Shown here: piece after piece, positions 1-8,133 of the stretch
Layout of the letters: every line of letters starts with the position of its first letter
Position numbering within the stretch: the stretch's first letter is position 1
From: Mesorhizobium loti
Lineage (GTDB): Bacteria; Pseudomonadota; Alphaproteobacteria; Rhizobiales; Rhizobiaceae
Direction: 5' to 3'
Assembly (NCBI RefSeq): GCF_013170705.1
Contig: NZ_CP033334.1
Coordinates: forward strand, 3,449,501-3,513,500
DNA: 64,000 nucleotides
The notes under the pieces: generated by a model
Database searches by the model: none
Told to the model about the DNA's origin: nothing
What the model saw: only the letters and a program-made list of their open reading frames with translations
Translations under genes and position numbers: made by a program

Positions 1-296
1 GGATGGTCCTTGGCATCCGGATCGGCGGCGAGCGCCGGCCGGTTCGTGGGCGTCATCACCTCGACCACACCCTCGTGCGCCTTGGCCGCCTCGATATCCA
101 GTGAGGCCACGCGGCCGCGCGCGATGCTGGAGACGGCGAGCACGGCGTAGAGCATGCCGGGCGGATGGTTGTCGGCCGCGTAGCGCGCGGCTCCGGTGAC
201 TTTCAGAAAGCCGTCGCGGCGGGTCAGCGGCTGGCCGATGCTGGAGCCTTGCCGCGCGTGGGCGGGTTGCTGGTTGAGGCTGAGTTCAAGCGTCAT
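1..296 (-). CDS. paoC: Aldehyde/xanthine oxidoreductase molybdopterin subunit, N-terminal part (cut by window edge)
   Basis: This is the first 98 residues of the large molybdenum-cofactor subunit of a PaoABC-type (YagTSR) periplasmic aldehyde oxidoreductase or xanthine dehydrogenase. The subunit oxidises aldehydes or purines at the Mo centre. Visible are an opening segment ending in IGQPLTRRDGFLKVTGAARY and the following DNHPPGMLYA, both typical of the start of this subunit family, but the Mo-binding domains lie outside the window. Its ATG at 296 lies inside the end of the FAD subunit gene (11-bp overlap), so the two are translationally linked. Subunit order small-FAD-large supports the Pao assignment. 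The substrate cannot be read from this fragment. Confidence 0.85.
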   Translation of the reverse strand, partial: MTLELSLNQQPAHARQGSSIGQPLTRRDGFLKVTGAARYAADNHPPGMLYAVLAVSSIARGRVASLDIEAAKAHEGVVEVMTPTNRPALAADPDAKDH

Positions 297-1344
297 GGCG
301 CGCTCCGGGAATGGAGGAAAAGGGAGAAGCCGGAAGGGCCGGTATCCGCTCGGGCGTCCCCGCCAGGGCAGACGTCAGCGCCCTGACCACGATGCGGCGG
401 GCAAGCTCGATCTTGAATGCATTGTCGCCGGAGGGGCTGGCATCGGCCAGGGCCGCGTCCGCCGCGCTGGCGAAGGTCGCCTCGTTGGCATCCGCGCCAA
501 GCAGCACGGCTTCCGCCGAGCGCGCCCGCCACGGTTTGGCCGCGACGCCGCCCAATGCCAGCCTCGCGGCGCGGATCTTGCCGCTGTCGACGACAAGTGC
601 CGCGGCGGCGGAGACGACGGCGAAGGCGAAGGAGGTGCGTTCGCGCACTTTCAGGTATCGGGCGTTGGCGGCGAAGGAGGCCGCCTCGGCCGGCAGCCGC
701 ACCGCCACGATCAGGTCGCCGGGCTCCAGCACATTCTCCCGCTGCGGCGTTTCGCCGGGAAGCCGGTGGAATTCCTCCAGCGTCACATGACGCCGGCCCT
801 GCTTGCCCTCGATCTCGACCACGGCGTCGAGCGCCACCAGAGGCACGCAGAAGTCCGACGGATGGGTGGCGATGCAGGCATCGCTCCAGCCAAGCACTGC
901 GTGCAGGCGGTTTTCGCCTCCAATCGCGTCGCAGCCGGTGCCGGGCTCGCGCCTGTTGCAGGCGCTGGCGGTGTCGTAAAAATAGCTGCAGCGCGTGCGC
1001 TGCAGGAGATTGCCGCCGACGGTGGCGGCGTTGCGAAGCTGCGCGGAGGCGCCCGACAGCAGCGCCTCGGCCACCGCCGGATAGGCCTTGGCGAATGCCG
1101 TGTCGTGGGCGAGATCGGCGTTGCGGACCAGCGCGCCGATGCGCAGGCTGCCATCGTCCAGCCGTTCGACGCGGTTGAGTTCCGGCAGCCGCGAGATGTC
1201 GACGACGCGCTCGGGGCTGGTTATGCCGCCCTTCATCAGGTCGAGCAGATTGGTGCCGCCGGCGAGATAGGCTGAACCCGGCCGCGCGGCCGCCGCGATG
1301 GCGTCCGGGATCGTGGCGGGCCTGACGTAATCGAAGTCCCTCAT
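286..1344 (-). CDS. paoB: Aldehyde/xanthine oxidoreductase FAD-binding subunit
   Basis: The 352-residue middle subunit passes electrons between the iron-sulfur subunit and FAD in a PaoABC-type molybdoenzyme. The FAD-binding loop YLAGGTNLLDLMKGG lies near residues 26-40 and the second family motif ATVGGNLLQRTRC near 107-119. Cysteines at about 119, 129, 138 and 157 form the insertion that holds an extra [4Fe-4S] cluster in PaoB-like proteins; ordinary xanthine dehydrogenase FAD subunits lack it. Length is normal for PaoB. The start overlaps the stop of the small subunit gene by 4 bp and the end overlaps the large subunit gene, so all three form one operon. Confidence 0.9.
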   Translation of the reverse strand: MRDFDYVRPATIPDAIAAAARPGSAYLAGGTNLLDLMKGGITSPERVVDISRLPELNRVERLDDGSLRIGALVRNADLAHDTAFAKAYPAVAEALLSGASAQLRNAATVGGNLLQRTRCSYFYDTASACNRREPGTGCDAIGGENRLHAVLGWSDACIATHPSDFCVPLVALDAVVEIEGKQGRRHVTLEEFHRLPGETPQRENVLEPGDLIVAVRLPAEAASFAANARYLKVRERTSFAFAVVSAAAALVVDSGKIRAARLALGGVAAKPWRARSAEAVLLGADANEATFASAADAALADASPSGDNAFKIELARRIVVRALTSALAGTPERIPALPASPFSSIPGARHDA

Positions 1345-1838
1345 GCCGCGGTCCTCCGGTCGGCCTTGGCAAGTTGCTCCTGAGCTTCCAGGACGGCCTC
1401 AACGATGCCGCCATAGGCCGCGCAGCGGCATATGTTGCCGCTCAGCCCCTCGCGGATGCGTTCGGGATCGTCCCCGGCCTGTCCTTCGGCGATCAGGCCG
1501 AGCGTGCTCATGATCTGGCCCGGTGTGCAGAAACCGCACTGGAAGCCGTCATGGGCGATGAAGGCGGCCTGCACCGGATGCAGCTCCTCGCCACGGGCGA
1601 CGCCCTCGATGGTCAAGACATTGGCGCCGTCATGGCTGACCGCCAGCGCCAGGCAGGAGTTGATGCGATTGCCGTCGACCAGCACCGTGCAGGCGCCGCA
1701 CTGGCCGCGGTCGCAGCCCTTCTTGGTGCCGGTGAGGTCAAGCCGCTCGCGGAGGAGGTCGAGCAGGGTTACGCGCGGATCGACTTCCAGTTCGTGTCGG
1801 TGTCCGTTGATGGTAAGCGTGATGGGAAGACTGGTCAT
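1341..1838 (-). CDS. paoA: Aldehyde/xanthine oxidoreductase 2Fe-2S subunit
   Basis: The 165-residue small subunit carries two [2Fe-2S] clusters. The plant-ferredoxin-type cluster uses C42, C47, C50 and C62 (GCDRGQCGAC). The second cluster uses C101, C104, C137 and C139 (CGFC and CRC), the standard pattern of the xanthine oxidase family. The reading frame stays open to 2036, but the ATG at 1838 was chosen because a GGAG sits about 12 bases upstream and residue 1 then begins the ferredoxin domain. E. coli PaoA has an N-terminal Tat signal; the upstream frame here does not look like one, so a cytoplasmic location is possible. It is first in the operon. Confidence 0.88.
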   Translation of the reverse strand: MTSLPITLTINGHRHELEVDPRVTLLDLLRERLDLTGTKKGCDRGQCGACTVLVDGNRINSCLALAVSHDGANVLTIEGVARGEELHPVQAAFIAHDGFQCGFCTPGQIMSTLGLIAEGQAGDDPERIREGLSGNICRCAAYGGIVEAVLEAQEQLAKADRRTAA

Positions 1839-2046
1839 GGGCGTCTGGCTCCAGTTTGCTTGACGCGGATGGGAGGTGAACTGGTGCCTTGCCGGAGAAC
1901 GGCAAGGTAAATTCTTGGTCAGGTGTTGGAGGAAGTGACAGCGGATCTCCGGGGAGACAGGCGGGCAGGGGAGATGTCGGCTTGCAGGTTCGAAAGGCGT
2001 GACATAAGCGTTCCCCTTCTTATATGATGAAAGCACTCCACTAAAG

Positions 2047-2060
2047 CGGAGGCGCCTCCG
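2047..2060. promoter_or_regulatory. Perfect 14-bp palindrome, candidate TetR operator
   Basis: CGGAGGCGCCTCCG is a perfect palindrome in the divergent region between paoA and the TetR-family gene. The flanks extend it imperfectly (TAAAG on the left, TTTA on the right). Spacing, about 50 bases before the regulator start, fits an operator that controls both directions. Binding by the adjacent regulator is inferred, not shown. Confidence 0.6.
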
Positions 2061-2111
2061 TTTATTACGTGGGGGCTGGCCCGGCCGGGTTCAAGCCCCC
2101 ATATTTCGACC

Positions 2112-2741
2112 GTGGAGAAAAAATTGGCCGTCGAGCCGTCCGTCATCGCCGAAACGAAGACCGCCGCGGACACCAAGCCGCTGCGCGCGGACGCGCGACG
2201 CAACCGCGACCGGCTGGTCGAGGTGGCCGCATCGGTCTTCGCCGAACGCGGCATCGATGCCTCGCTGGAGGACATTGCGCGCCGCGCCGGTGTCGGCATC
2301 GGCACGCTCTACCGGCATTTTCCGACGCGCGAGCATCTGGTCGAGGTGGTCTACCGCCGCGAGGCGGAGGCGCTGTGTGCGGCCGCCGGCGAGCTTGCGG
2401 CAAAGCATCCGTCCGATGTCGCGCTGGAAGAATGGATGCGGCGCTTCGTCGACTACATCGCCACCAAGCGCGGCCTGGCAACCAGCCTGCGCATCCTCCT
2501 CACCACCAACTCGACGCTGTTTTCCGACACGTCGGGCAGGGTCTCCCAGGCCTTGCGGCAATTGGTCGAGGCAGCGGTGGCCGACGGCACGATCCGGGGC
2601 GACGTCGATGCCTCCGACGTGCTGCATGCGCTGTCGGGAATCTACTCCGCCCCCGACACGCCGGAGTGGCGAGACCGCTCGCGTCGGCTGGTCAAGCTGT
2701 TGATGGACGGCCTGCGGTTCGGGGCAAACAGCGCGGGTTGA
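2112..2741 (+). CDS. TetR/AcrR family transcriptional regulator
   Basis: This 209-residue protein has the TetR layout. A helix-turn-helix lies at about residues 30-75 (ASLEDIARRAGVGIGTLYRHFPTREHL), followed by an all-helical ligand-binding domain. It probably represses itself and the divergent paoABC operon through the palindrome at 2047-2060, and is released by an aldehyde or aromatic ligand. That role is inferred from position only. The start is a GTG at 2112 with no strong ribosome binding site; the next options lie further in, but the N-terminal arm is poorly conserved in this family, so the exact start is uncertain. The ligand is unknown. Confidence 0.85.
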   Translation: MEKKLAVEPSVIAETKTAADTKPLRADARRNRDRLVEVAASVFAERGIDASLEDIARRAGVGIGTLYRHFPTREHLVEVVYRREAEALCAAAGELAAKHPSDVALEEWMRRFVDYIATKRGLATSLRILLTTNSTLFSDTSGRVSQALRQLVEAAVADGTIRGDVDASDVLHALSGIYSAPDTPEWRDRSRRLVKLLMDGLRFGANSAG

Positions 2742-2845
2742 GGATCTGGATATCGGCCGCGTGACAACCATGCCTATCCACGATCTTTGAGGGGATCCGA
2801 TATATGTGGGCCGTTCCTGCAAGCTGATCGCAGCCGGCGACCACC

Positions 2846-3313
2846 TTGCTCGAAATGCAATCGGTCCAGGTCAACGCACTGCTCAAGGACGCCAGGATTC
2901 CCCCGCAGATCCATGGCGAACTGACAGCTGATCCGCGATTTCCGCGATCAGCGGCGCGCCGCGACCGCATCAAGAACAATCCCTATCCGCGCCAGTACGC
3001 CATCGTCAGTTCCATGTTTGTCATGATCTCGCTGTTGCCGTTCGGCGTCGTTCCGGTCTTTGCCGACATGGGCAAACCTGGCGGCATGCTGGGCACGATC
3101 GGCATCTGGCTGACGATCCGTTCAGCACGCTGCTGGGCTGGCCTACATGTCTCTCGACCAGTCGGCGAGAGCAGCGCCAACCCGTTCGAGGGCAACGCCA
3201 ACGACGTTCCGATCTCGCGGATATGCCGCGACATCGAGATCGAGTTGCGCGCCGGGCTTGGCGAGGCTGACCTCCCCAAGCCCTTGCTGCCGGTCAACGA
3301 CATCGCGACCTGA
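2846..3313 (+). pseudogene. Bestrophin-family chloride channel remnant (N-terminus missing, small indels)
   Basis: The frame encodes the C-terminal half of a bestrophin-like (UPF0187-type) membrane channel. Recognisable are a stretch reading RRDRIKNNPYPRQYA, the hydrophobic segment VSSMFVMISLLPFG, and the family signature GESSANPFEGNANDVPI followed by the IEIELR helix. The first half expected of a roughly 300-residue protein is absent upstream. Between about 3110 and 3170 the frame is disturbed: restoring one base at each of three places would give the expected PFSTLLGW, YMSLDQ and GESS in one frame, so three single-base losses cancel out. It is therefore read as a decayed gene rather than a short functional protein. 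Confidence 0.65.
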
Positions 3314-3332
3314 AGTGCCGGACCTGGCGCGG

Positions 3333-3605
3333 TTACGCTTTGGCTTCGACGAGGATCACCAGGGACTCCGGCACCACGCCATCGTGCGACATGGCGTCGG
3401 CGGCCGCCTTGCTCTGCATCAGCGCGGCCATCTTGTCCATATCCGGCACGTCCATCATCACGGCCACCCGTTTCGGGTTCTGCGGATCGACGAAGGTGCG
3501 GATGTTGGTGATCCCCAGCGAGCCGAAAAGCTCCTTGCGCTTGGGTGAAGCGAGCCAGTGCTTGCTGTCTTTCGAGATGTTGTGATGGCCGATTACGGTT
3601 GGCAT
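3333..3605 (-). CDS. Small conserved hypothetical protein
   Basis: A 90-residue cytoplasmic protein beginning MPTVIGHHNISKD, with FVDPQNPKRVAVMMDVPDMDKM in the middle. The size and the alternating pattern resemble small ferredoxin-fold proteins of the DUF1330 or antibiotic-biosynthesis-monooxygenase type, but no diagnostic residue was recognised and no reaction is proposed. The ATG at 3605 was preferred over an in-frame start at 3704 because GGGGAGG lies 6-12 bases upstream and the extra N-terminus is low-complexity arginine-rich sequence. It is a single gene between the bestrophin remnant and the MDR reductase gene, which is read in the same direction. Confidence 0.6.
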   Translation of the reverse strand: MPTVIGHHNISKDSKHWLASPKRKELFGSLGITNIRTFVDPQNPKRVAVMMDVPDMDKMAALMQSKAAADAMSHDGVVPESLVILVEAKA

Positions 3606-3727
3606 GGCATCCTCCCCAGGGTGACGCCGGCGGCCGAAATCGCCCGCCTGATGCTGCGATCCACCTGTACAAGGCACTGAGCGCCGTTTCCTGGAGGCTG
3701 TCAATTAGCCATTGCTGATGGAATGGC

Positions 3728-4732
3728 TCAAAGCTCCAGGCAAACCTTGCCGAAGTGCTTTCGCGCTCCGTAATGCGTGAAGGCGGCGGCAATGTCGCGC
3801 AGCGGGAAGCGGCGGTCGATGACGGGCTTCAACCCGTTGACCTCTATCGCGCGGATCATGTCCTCCTGGTCCGCCCGGCTGCCGATCGAAATACCGCTGA
3901 TGCGGATCTGGTTCGAAAACACGGCCGGGATCGAGACATCAGCTGCAAAACCGGTCAGGACGCCGATCAGGGCGATGTGGCCGCCTGTCCGGCAGGCGAC
4001 CAGGGATTGCGCCAGCGTGGCGGGGCCGCCGACCTCGATCACGTGATCGACGCCGCGCCCGTCGGTCAACTCCCGGGCCTCGCGGCCCCAATCCGGGACG
4101 GCCTTGTAGTTGATGGTCGCGTCGGCACCGAGGCTTGCGAGCCGCTCCAGCTTTTCCTCGTCGGACGAGGTGGCGATGACCCGGGCGCCGGCGGCCTTGG
4201 CGAATTGCAGCGCGAACAGCGAAACACTGCCCGTGCCCAGCACCAGCACCGTGTCGCCGGGCTTCACCTTGCCGCGCACCACCAGGCCTCGCCAGGCGGT
4301 GACGCCGGTGCAGGTGAGCGCCGCCGCCTCCAAATGGCTATGACCCGCCGGGGCTTTCGTGAAGGCATGCGCCGGCATGCACACATATTCGCTGGCGAAG
4401 CCGTCGAAATTCTCTCCCGGAATGTCGCGTCTGGTGGCGGGCGTCATGTCTCCGTCCAGCCACCAGGGATAGAAAACGCTGACCACGCTGTCGCCCGGGC
4501 GGAGCGCATCGACATCGCCGCCGACGGCGATCACTTCACCCGCGCCGTCGGACAGCGGCACGCGGCCGTCGCCGAGCGGTGTCTTGCCCTGCACCGCGAA
4601 ATCGTCGCGCATGTTCAACGAGCAGGCGCGGATCCTGACCAGCACGTCACCTGGCCCCGGCCGGGGAGGATCTTCCTCGACCAGTTCGAGCCTGTCCAGG
4701 CCACCCGGCGCCCTCAGCCTGACCAGCTTCAT
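3728..4732 (-). CDS. NAD(P)-dependent MDR-family oxidoreductase (zinc-lacking)
   Basis: This 334-residue protein is a medium-chain dehydrogenase/reductase. It has the N-terminal GroES-like domain (RPGPGDVLVRIRACSLN near residue 25) and the Rossmann motif VLVLGTGSVSLFALQFAK near 165. The position of the catalytic zinc cysteine in alcohol dehydrogenases (ACGxCxxD) reads ACSLNMRD here, and the structural-zinc cysteine cluster is absent. It is therefore more like quinone oxidoreductases or enoyl reductases than a zinc alcohol dehydrogenase. The substrate is unknown. The gene stands alone, with a short gap to a small membrane-protein gene upstream of it. Confidence 0.85.
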   Translation of the reverse strand: MKLVRLRAPGGLDRLELVEEDPPRPGPGDVLVRIRACSLNMRDDFAVQGKTPLGDGRVPLSDGAGEVIAVGGDVDALRPGDSVVSVFYPWWLDGDMTPATRRDIPGENFDGFASEYVCMPAHAFTKAPAGHSHLEAAALTCTGVTAWRGLVVRGKVKPGDTVLVLGTGSVSLFALQFAKAAGARVIATSSDEEKLERLASLGADATINYKAVPDWGREARELTDGRGVDHVIEVGGPATLAQSLVACRTGGHIALIGVLTGFAADVSIPAVFSNQIRISGISIGSRADQEDMIRAIEVNGLKPVIDRRFPLRDIAAAFTHYGARKHFGKVCLEL

Positions 4733-4810
4733 TGTCTTCTCCTTGTGTGGATGTCTTGATATGGCGACAGCGAGCCCGGTCTAAGTGAGCCAAGTCTAAC
4801 CGAGCCAGGC

Positions 4811-5068
4811 CTATCGGACCTGCCGGCCGGAGATCAGCCTGAGCCAGGGTGCGAGATGGAAGGCGCTCATCAGCAGGTACATGGCCGCCATGCCGGTCAG
4901 CGGCGAGCCGCCCATGCACAGCATGGCCGTGTCGCCACCTTGAAGACATGAGAGCAGGGCCATCAGGGCGAAGGTCGGTGCCGCCGCGAGACACAGCCAG
5001 TCGGCGACGCCAAGGGAGGCGGTATTTTCGGGGGTCGCGCCGCCGGTGCCGGAATGGATGTCGGTCAT
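4811..5068 (-). CDS. Small predicted membrane protein
   Basis: An 85-residue protein with two hydrophobic stretches: WLCLAAAPTFALMALLSCL near residues 24-42 and MAAMYLLMSAFHLAPWL near 60-76. They suggest two inner-membrane helices with short tails. No family was recognised. The ATG at 5068 is preceded by AGGGAAAAGG, an acceptable ribosome binding site. It follows the DUF899 gene on the same strand, separated by about 110 bases that contain an inverted repeat, and may share its transcript. No function is proposed. Confidence 0.6.
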   Translation of the reverse strand: MTDIHSGTGGATPENTASLGVADWLCLAAAPTFALMALLSCLQGGDTAMLCMGGSPLTGMAAMYLLMSAFHLAPWLRLISGRQVR

Positions 5069-5108
5069 GGTCCTTTTCCCTGATGATCATGCCAGTGACG
5101 AGGCCAGG

Positions 5109-5152
5109 GCTTGGGTTCTTCGCCCCACGGTGTGGGGAAGAGGAACCCAAGC
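5109..5152. repeat. Imperfect inverted repeat / stem-loop
   Basis: Two 20-base arms (GCTTGGGTTCTTCGCCCCAC and a near-complement ending GGAACCCAAGC) are separated by three bases. The stem follows the stop of the DUF899 gene on the minus strand. No T-run follows on that strand, so a classic intrinsic terminator is not supported. It may be an RNA-processing or transcription-slowing hairpin, or a small mosaic repeat. Confidence 0.5.
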
Positions 5153-5177
5153 TCGATGGGGCGTCGATCCACCGGTC

Positions 5178-5930
5178 CTATTGTTCGCCCTTGTCGCGGA
5201 AGGCGGCTTCGCCGGCGGCGGCCACTTCGGCCCACTTCTTGTCGGCACCGGCTTCATAATTGTCGTGCCAGTTCCACCAGCTGTAGAGCGGGGTCTGGGG
5301 ATAGCCTTCGGGCGAGTCCTCCCAGATCTCCTGGCGGCCGAGCGGGGTGGCGTCGAGATAGCTCCAGACCGTGCCCATCGCCTCGTCGCCGCGGCTGTTG
5401 ATGAAATAGGTGCGGAAGACGCGGTCGCCGTCATGGATGAAGACGTTGTGGCCATGCCATTCGTCGACCCCGAAGTCTTTGTCGAAGCTGTCGGTGATGG
5501 TGTACCAGGGTATTTCCCAGCCCATCCGCTTCTTCAGCCGCGCAATATCGGCCTGCGGGGCGCGCGAGGCGTAGGCGAGCGTGGTGTTGCGGGCGTTGAG
5601 ATGGGCGAGGTGGCCAACCTGGTCGGCGCCGAGCGAGCAACCGCGGCAGGCGTGATCGGGCCAGCCATAGACACCGGGCTCGAAGAAGGCGCGGTAGACA
5701 ATCAGCTGGCGGCGGCCTTCGAACAGGTCGAGCAGGCTTGCCTTGCCGTTGGGGCCCTCGAACACATAGGCCTTGTCCACTTCCATCCATGGCATGCGCC
5801 GGCGTTCGGCGGCGAGCGCGTCCTTGGCGCGCAGCGTCGCCTTCTCCTTCACCAGCATCTTCTCGTGCGCGGCGTCCCATTCCTGCCTCGAAACGATCGG
5901 CGGGGTCTTCATGGTCAAGTGCTTGGTCAT
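5178..5930 (-). CDS. DUF899 family thioredoxin-like protein
   Basis: A 250-residue protein of the DUF899 family, a thioredoxin-fold group of unknown substrate common in rhizobia. The family hallmarks are seen: MPWMEVDKAYVFEGP near residue 46, YRAFFEPG near 79, the redox-like CRGCS with C95 and C98, and the C-terminal WWNWHDNY near 225. No signal peptide is visible, so it should be cytoplasmic. The start codon overlaps the stop of the small gene at 5927-6130 by 4 bp, indicating translational coupling. The divergent TPR/winged-helix gene at 6244 may regulate it. A peroxide- or thiol-related role is a guess from the fold. Confidence 0.88.
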   Translation of the reverse strand: MTKHLTMKTPPIVSRQEWDAAHEKMLVKEKATLRAKDALAAERRRMPWMEVDKAYVFEGPNGKASLLDLFEGRRQLIVYRAFFEPGVYGWPDHACRGCSLGADQVGHLAHLNARNTTLAYASRAPQADIARLKKRMGWEIPWYTITDSFDKDFGVDEWHGHNVFIHDGDRVFRTYFINSRGDEAMGTVWSYLDATPLGRQEIWEDSPEGYPQTPLYSWWNWHDNYEAGADKKWAEVAAAGEAAFRDKGEQ

Positions 5931-6130
5931 TGGTCTTCTCCTTTGCCAGTCATGGGGCCGTTGCGGCCTGTGATCGCCCGGGGATCCTGAGCCAGGGTGG
6001 GGCGGTGAGGGACAGGTGTTGCGAAAGCGGTTGGGTCCGCATCGTCCGGTCCGGCGCAGCAGGGGTGACGCCGGGCATGCCCGGTGGCGTCGTTCGGTGC
6101 GTCGAGAGCAAGGTCGGTTGAGACAGTCAT
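5927..6130 (-). CDS. Small hypothetical protein, leader gene of the DUF899 operon
   Basis: A 67-residue frame (MTVSTDLALDAPNDATG at the start, with a CC pair near residue 24). It has a perfect AAGGAG ribosome binding site about 7 bases before its ATG and a 4-bp overlap with the DUF899 start. Those two features are the case for a real gene. The protein is hydrophilic, proline-rich and without a recognised family or a membrane segment. It could be a translated leader that couples ribosomes into the DUF899 gene rather than a protein with its own job. Confidence 0.5.
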   Translation of the reverse strand: MTVSTDLALDAPNDATGHARRHPCCAGPDDADPTAFATPVPHRPTLAQDPRAITGRNGPMTGKGEDQ

Positions 6131-6243
6131 CGCGTTCTCCTTGGTGTGCCGCCCGTTGCCGATGCGGCTTGCTGCTTGGCCGTGGTGACTTAAGTTAGGG
6201 CGGTGTTTTTCGAGGTGGGAGTTACAAGTGTGACGGGATTTGA

Positions 6244-7464
6244 ATGGACTCGCTGATCACGGCGGCGGCACTGGCGCTGGCGGCGGGCGATCCGCTCGCG
6301 GCGCTCGACCGCGTCGCGCTGCGCGAGGATGCGCCGGCACTGGCGCTGCGCGGCATTGCCATGGCGCAGCTCGGCGACTTCGACCGCGCCAAGCTTCTGT
6401 TGCGGCGAGCCGCGCGCGCCTTCAGCCCGAAAGAGGCCGTCGCGCGCGCCAGATGCGTCGTCGCCGAGGCCGAGATCGCGCTGGTCTCGCGCGATCTGGG
6501 CTGGCCGGCCAAGGCGCTCGACGCGGCGCGGACCGCGCTGGAGAAGCATGGCGACCGGCTTAACGCGGCGCATGCCGGCCAACTCAAGGTTCGGCGCCTG
6601 TTGCTGATCGGCCGCCTCGACGAGGCCGAACATGTGTTGGCGGGGCTCGACCCGACGCCGCTGCCGCCGGCCGCGAGGGCCGCCCATGAGCTCGCTGTCG
6701 CCGGCATCGCCATGCGGCGCCTCAGGATCCGGCCGGCGCGCGCGGCGCTGGAATGGGCACGCAACGCCGCCCGCCAGGCCGGCATTCCGGGCCTCATGGC
6801 GGAGGTCGCCAGCGCATCGCTGGCGCTCGAAACACCGGCGGCGCGGCTGATCACGCAAGGTGCGGAGCGGCCGCTGCTGCTCGAAGAGGTCGAGGCGCTG
6901 CAGGCATCGCCGGCGCTGGTCGTCGACGCTATTCGCTATGTCGTGCGCGCTGGCGACAGCACCGTCTCGCTGGCGAACCGGCCGGTGCTGTTCGCGCTGG
7001 CGCGCGCGCTCGCCGAAGCGTGGCCCGGGGATGTATCGCGCGAGGATCTCGTGGCGCGGGCCTTCGGCGGCAAGCACGCCGATGAATCGCACCGCGCGCG
7101 CCTGCGCGTCGAAATCGGCCGGCTGCGCGCCGAGCTTGCCGCGCTGGCGGATATCAGCGCCACCAAGCGCGGCTTCACGCTGGCGCCGCGCCATTCGCGC
7201 GCGGTTATGGTGCTGGCGCGGCCGATCGAGGAACGGCACGCGGCGGTGCTGGCCTTGCTCGCCGATGGCGAGGCCTGGTCGAGCTCGGCGCTGGCGCTGG
7301 CGCTCGGCACCGGCCAGCGCAGCGTGCAGCGGGCGCTCGAGCCGCTTGCCGAGGCAGGCAAGGTACAGTCCTTCGGCCATGGCCGGGCGCGCCGCTGGAT
7401 GACGCCGCCGGTGGCCGGTTTCACGACCACCTTGTTACTCCCGGCGCCGCTGCCAAATGGTTAG
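6244..7464 (+). CDS. TPR-like / winged-helix regulatory protein
   Basis: A 406-residue protein. The first 190 residues are alanine-rich paired helices of TPR type (for example DFDRAKLLLRRAARAF near residue 46). The middle (about 255-315) looks like an OmpR/SARP-type winged helix (SREDLVARAFGGKHADESHRARLRVEIGRLR). A second winged-helix-like segment follows near 325-380 (RHAAVLALLADGEAWSSSALALALGTGQRSVQRAL). Regulators of this build often sit divergent to DUF899 genes in rhizobia. Here it faces the DUF899 operon across 113 bases, so control of that operon is likely but inferred. The ATG at 6244 has only a weak GGGA upstream. Confidence 0.7.
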   Translation: MDSLITAAALALAAGDPLAALDRVALREDAPALALRGIAMAQLGDFDRAKLLLRRAARAFSPKEAVARARCVVAEAEIALVSRDLGWPAKALDAARTALEKHGDRLNAAHAGQLKVRRLLLIGRLDEAEHVLAGLDPTPLPPAARAAHELAVAGIAMRRLRIRPARAALEWARNAARQAGIPGLMAEVASASLALETPAARLITQGAERPLLLEEVEALQASPALVVDAIRYVVRAGDSTVSLANRPVLFALARALAEAWPGDVSREDLVARAFGGKHADESHRARLRVEIGRLRAELAALADISATKRGFTLAPRHSRAVMVLARPIEERHAAVLALLADGEAWSSSALALALGTGQRSVQRALEPLAEAGKVQSFGHGRARRWMTPPVAGFTTTLLLPAPLPNG

Positions 7465-7500
7465 GAATGGGTCATTCCACCATCACGCGAGGAGAGAGAC

Positions 7501-8133
7501 ATGAAACATGCAGCGGCCGAGATCCTGCGCGAATACGGACCCTTTCCCGGTGTGGAGCGGGTGCATGGGGTGAGCTTTGACGGTGAGAACGTCTGGTTTG
7601 CCTCGGGCGAAAAACTCAATGCCTTCGATCCGCAAAGCGGGCAGACGCTGCGGTCGATCGATGTCGCCGCACATGCCGGCACCGCCTTTGACGGCCGGCA
7701 TTTCTTCCAGCTCGCCAATGATCGCATCCAGAAGATCGATCCCGATACAGGCAAGGTGCTCGCCACGATCCCGGCGCCCGGCGGCGGCCGCGATTCCGGG
7801 CTGACCTGGGCCGAAGGCACGCTCTGGGTGGGGCAGTACCGCGAGCGCAAAATCCACCAGATCGATCCCGAGACCGGGAAAATCCTGCGCACCGTCGAAT
7901 CCAACCGCTTCGTCACCGGCGTGACCTGGGTGGACGGCGAGCTGTGGCACGCCACCTGGGAAGGCGATCAGAGCGATCTGCGCCGCGTTGATCCAAGAAC
8001 CGGCAAGGTCCTGGAGACGCTCGACATGCCCGATGGCATCGGTGTCTCGGGGATGGAATCGGATGGCGGCGAGCGCCTCTACTGCGGCAGCACGTCCGAC
8101 GGGGTGGTGCGAGCGGTGCGCCGGCCGAAGTGA
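7501..8133 (+). CDS. Beta-propeller (YVTN/PQQ-like repeat) protein
   Basis: A 210-residue protein made of blade-like repeats. The repeat core is seen as KIDPDTGKVLATI (near residue 78), QIDPETGKILRTV (near 120) and RVDPRTGKVLETL (near 162), each followed by a tryptophan- or glycine-rich strand. This is the pattern of YVTN or Kelch-like propellers related to glutamine cyclotransferase and SMP-30-like proteins. No signal peptide is present. A strong GAGGAGAGAG precedes the ATG by about 5 bases. It lies 36 bases after the TPR/winged-helix gene and is likely co-transcribed. Propeller proteins of this type bind ligands or partners; no enzyme residues were recognised. Confidence 0.8.
   Translation: MKHAAAEILREYGPFPGVERVHGVSFDGENVWFASGEKLNAFDPQSGQTLRSIDVAAHAGTAFDGRHFFQLANDRIQKIDPDTGKVLATIPAPGGGRDSGLTWAEGTLWVGQYRERKIHQIDPETGKILRTVESNRFVTGVTWVDGELWHATWEGDQSDLRRVDPRTGKVLETLDMPDGIGVSGMESDGGERLYCGSTSDGVVRAVRRPK

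Noticed and set aside
5109..5152. Intrinsic terminator after the DUF899 gene
   Set aside because: The stem is good but no T-run follows on the transcribed strand, so it is listed only as an inverted repeat.
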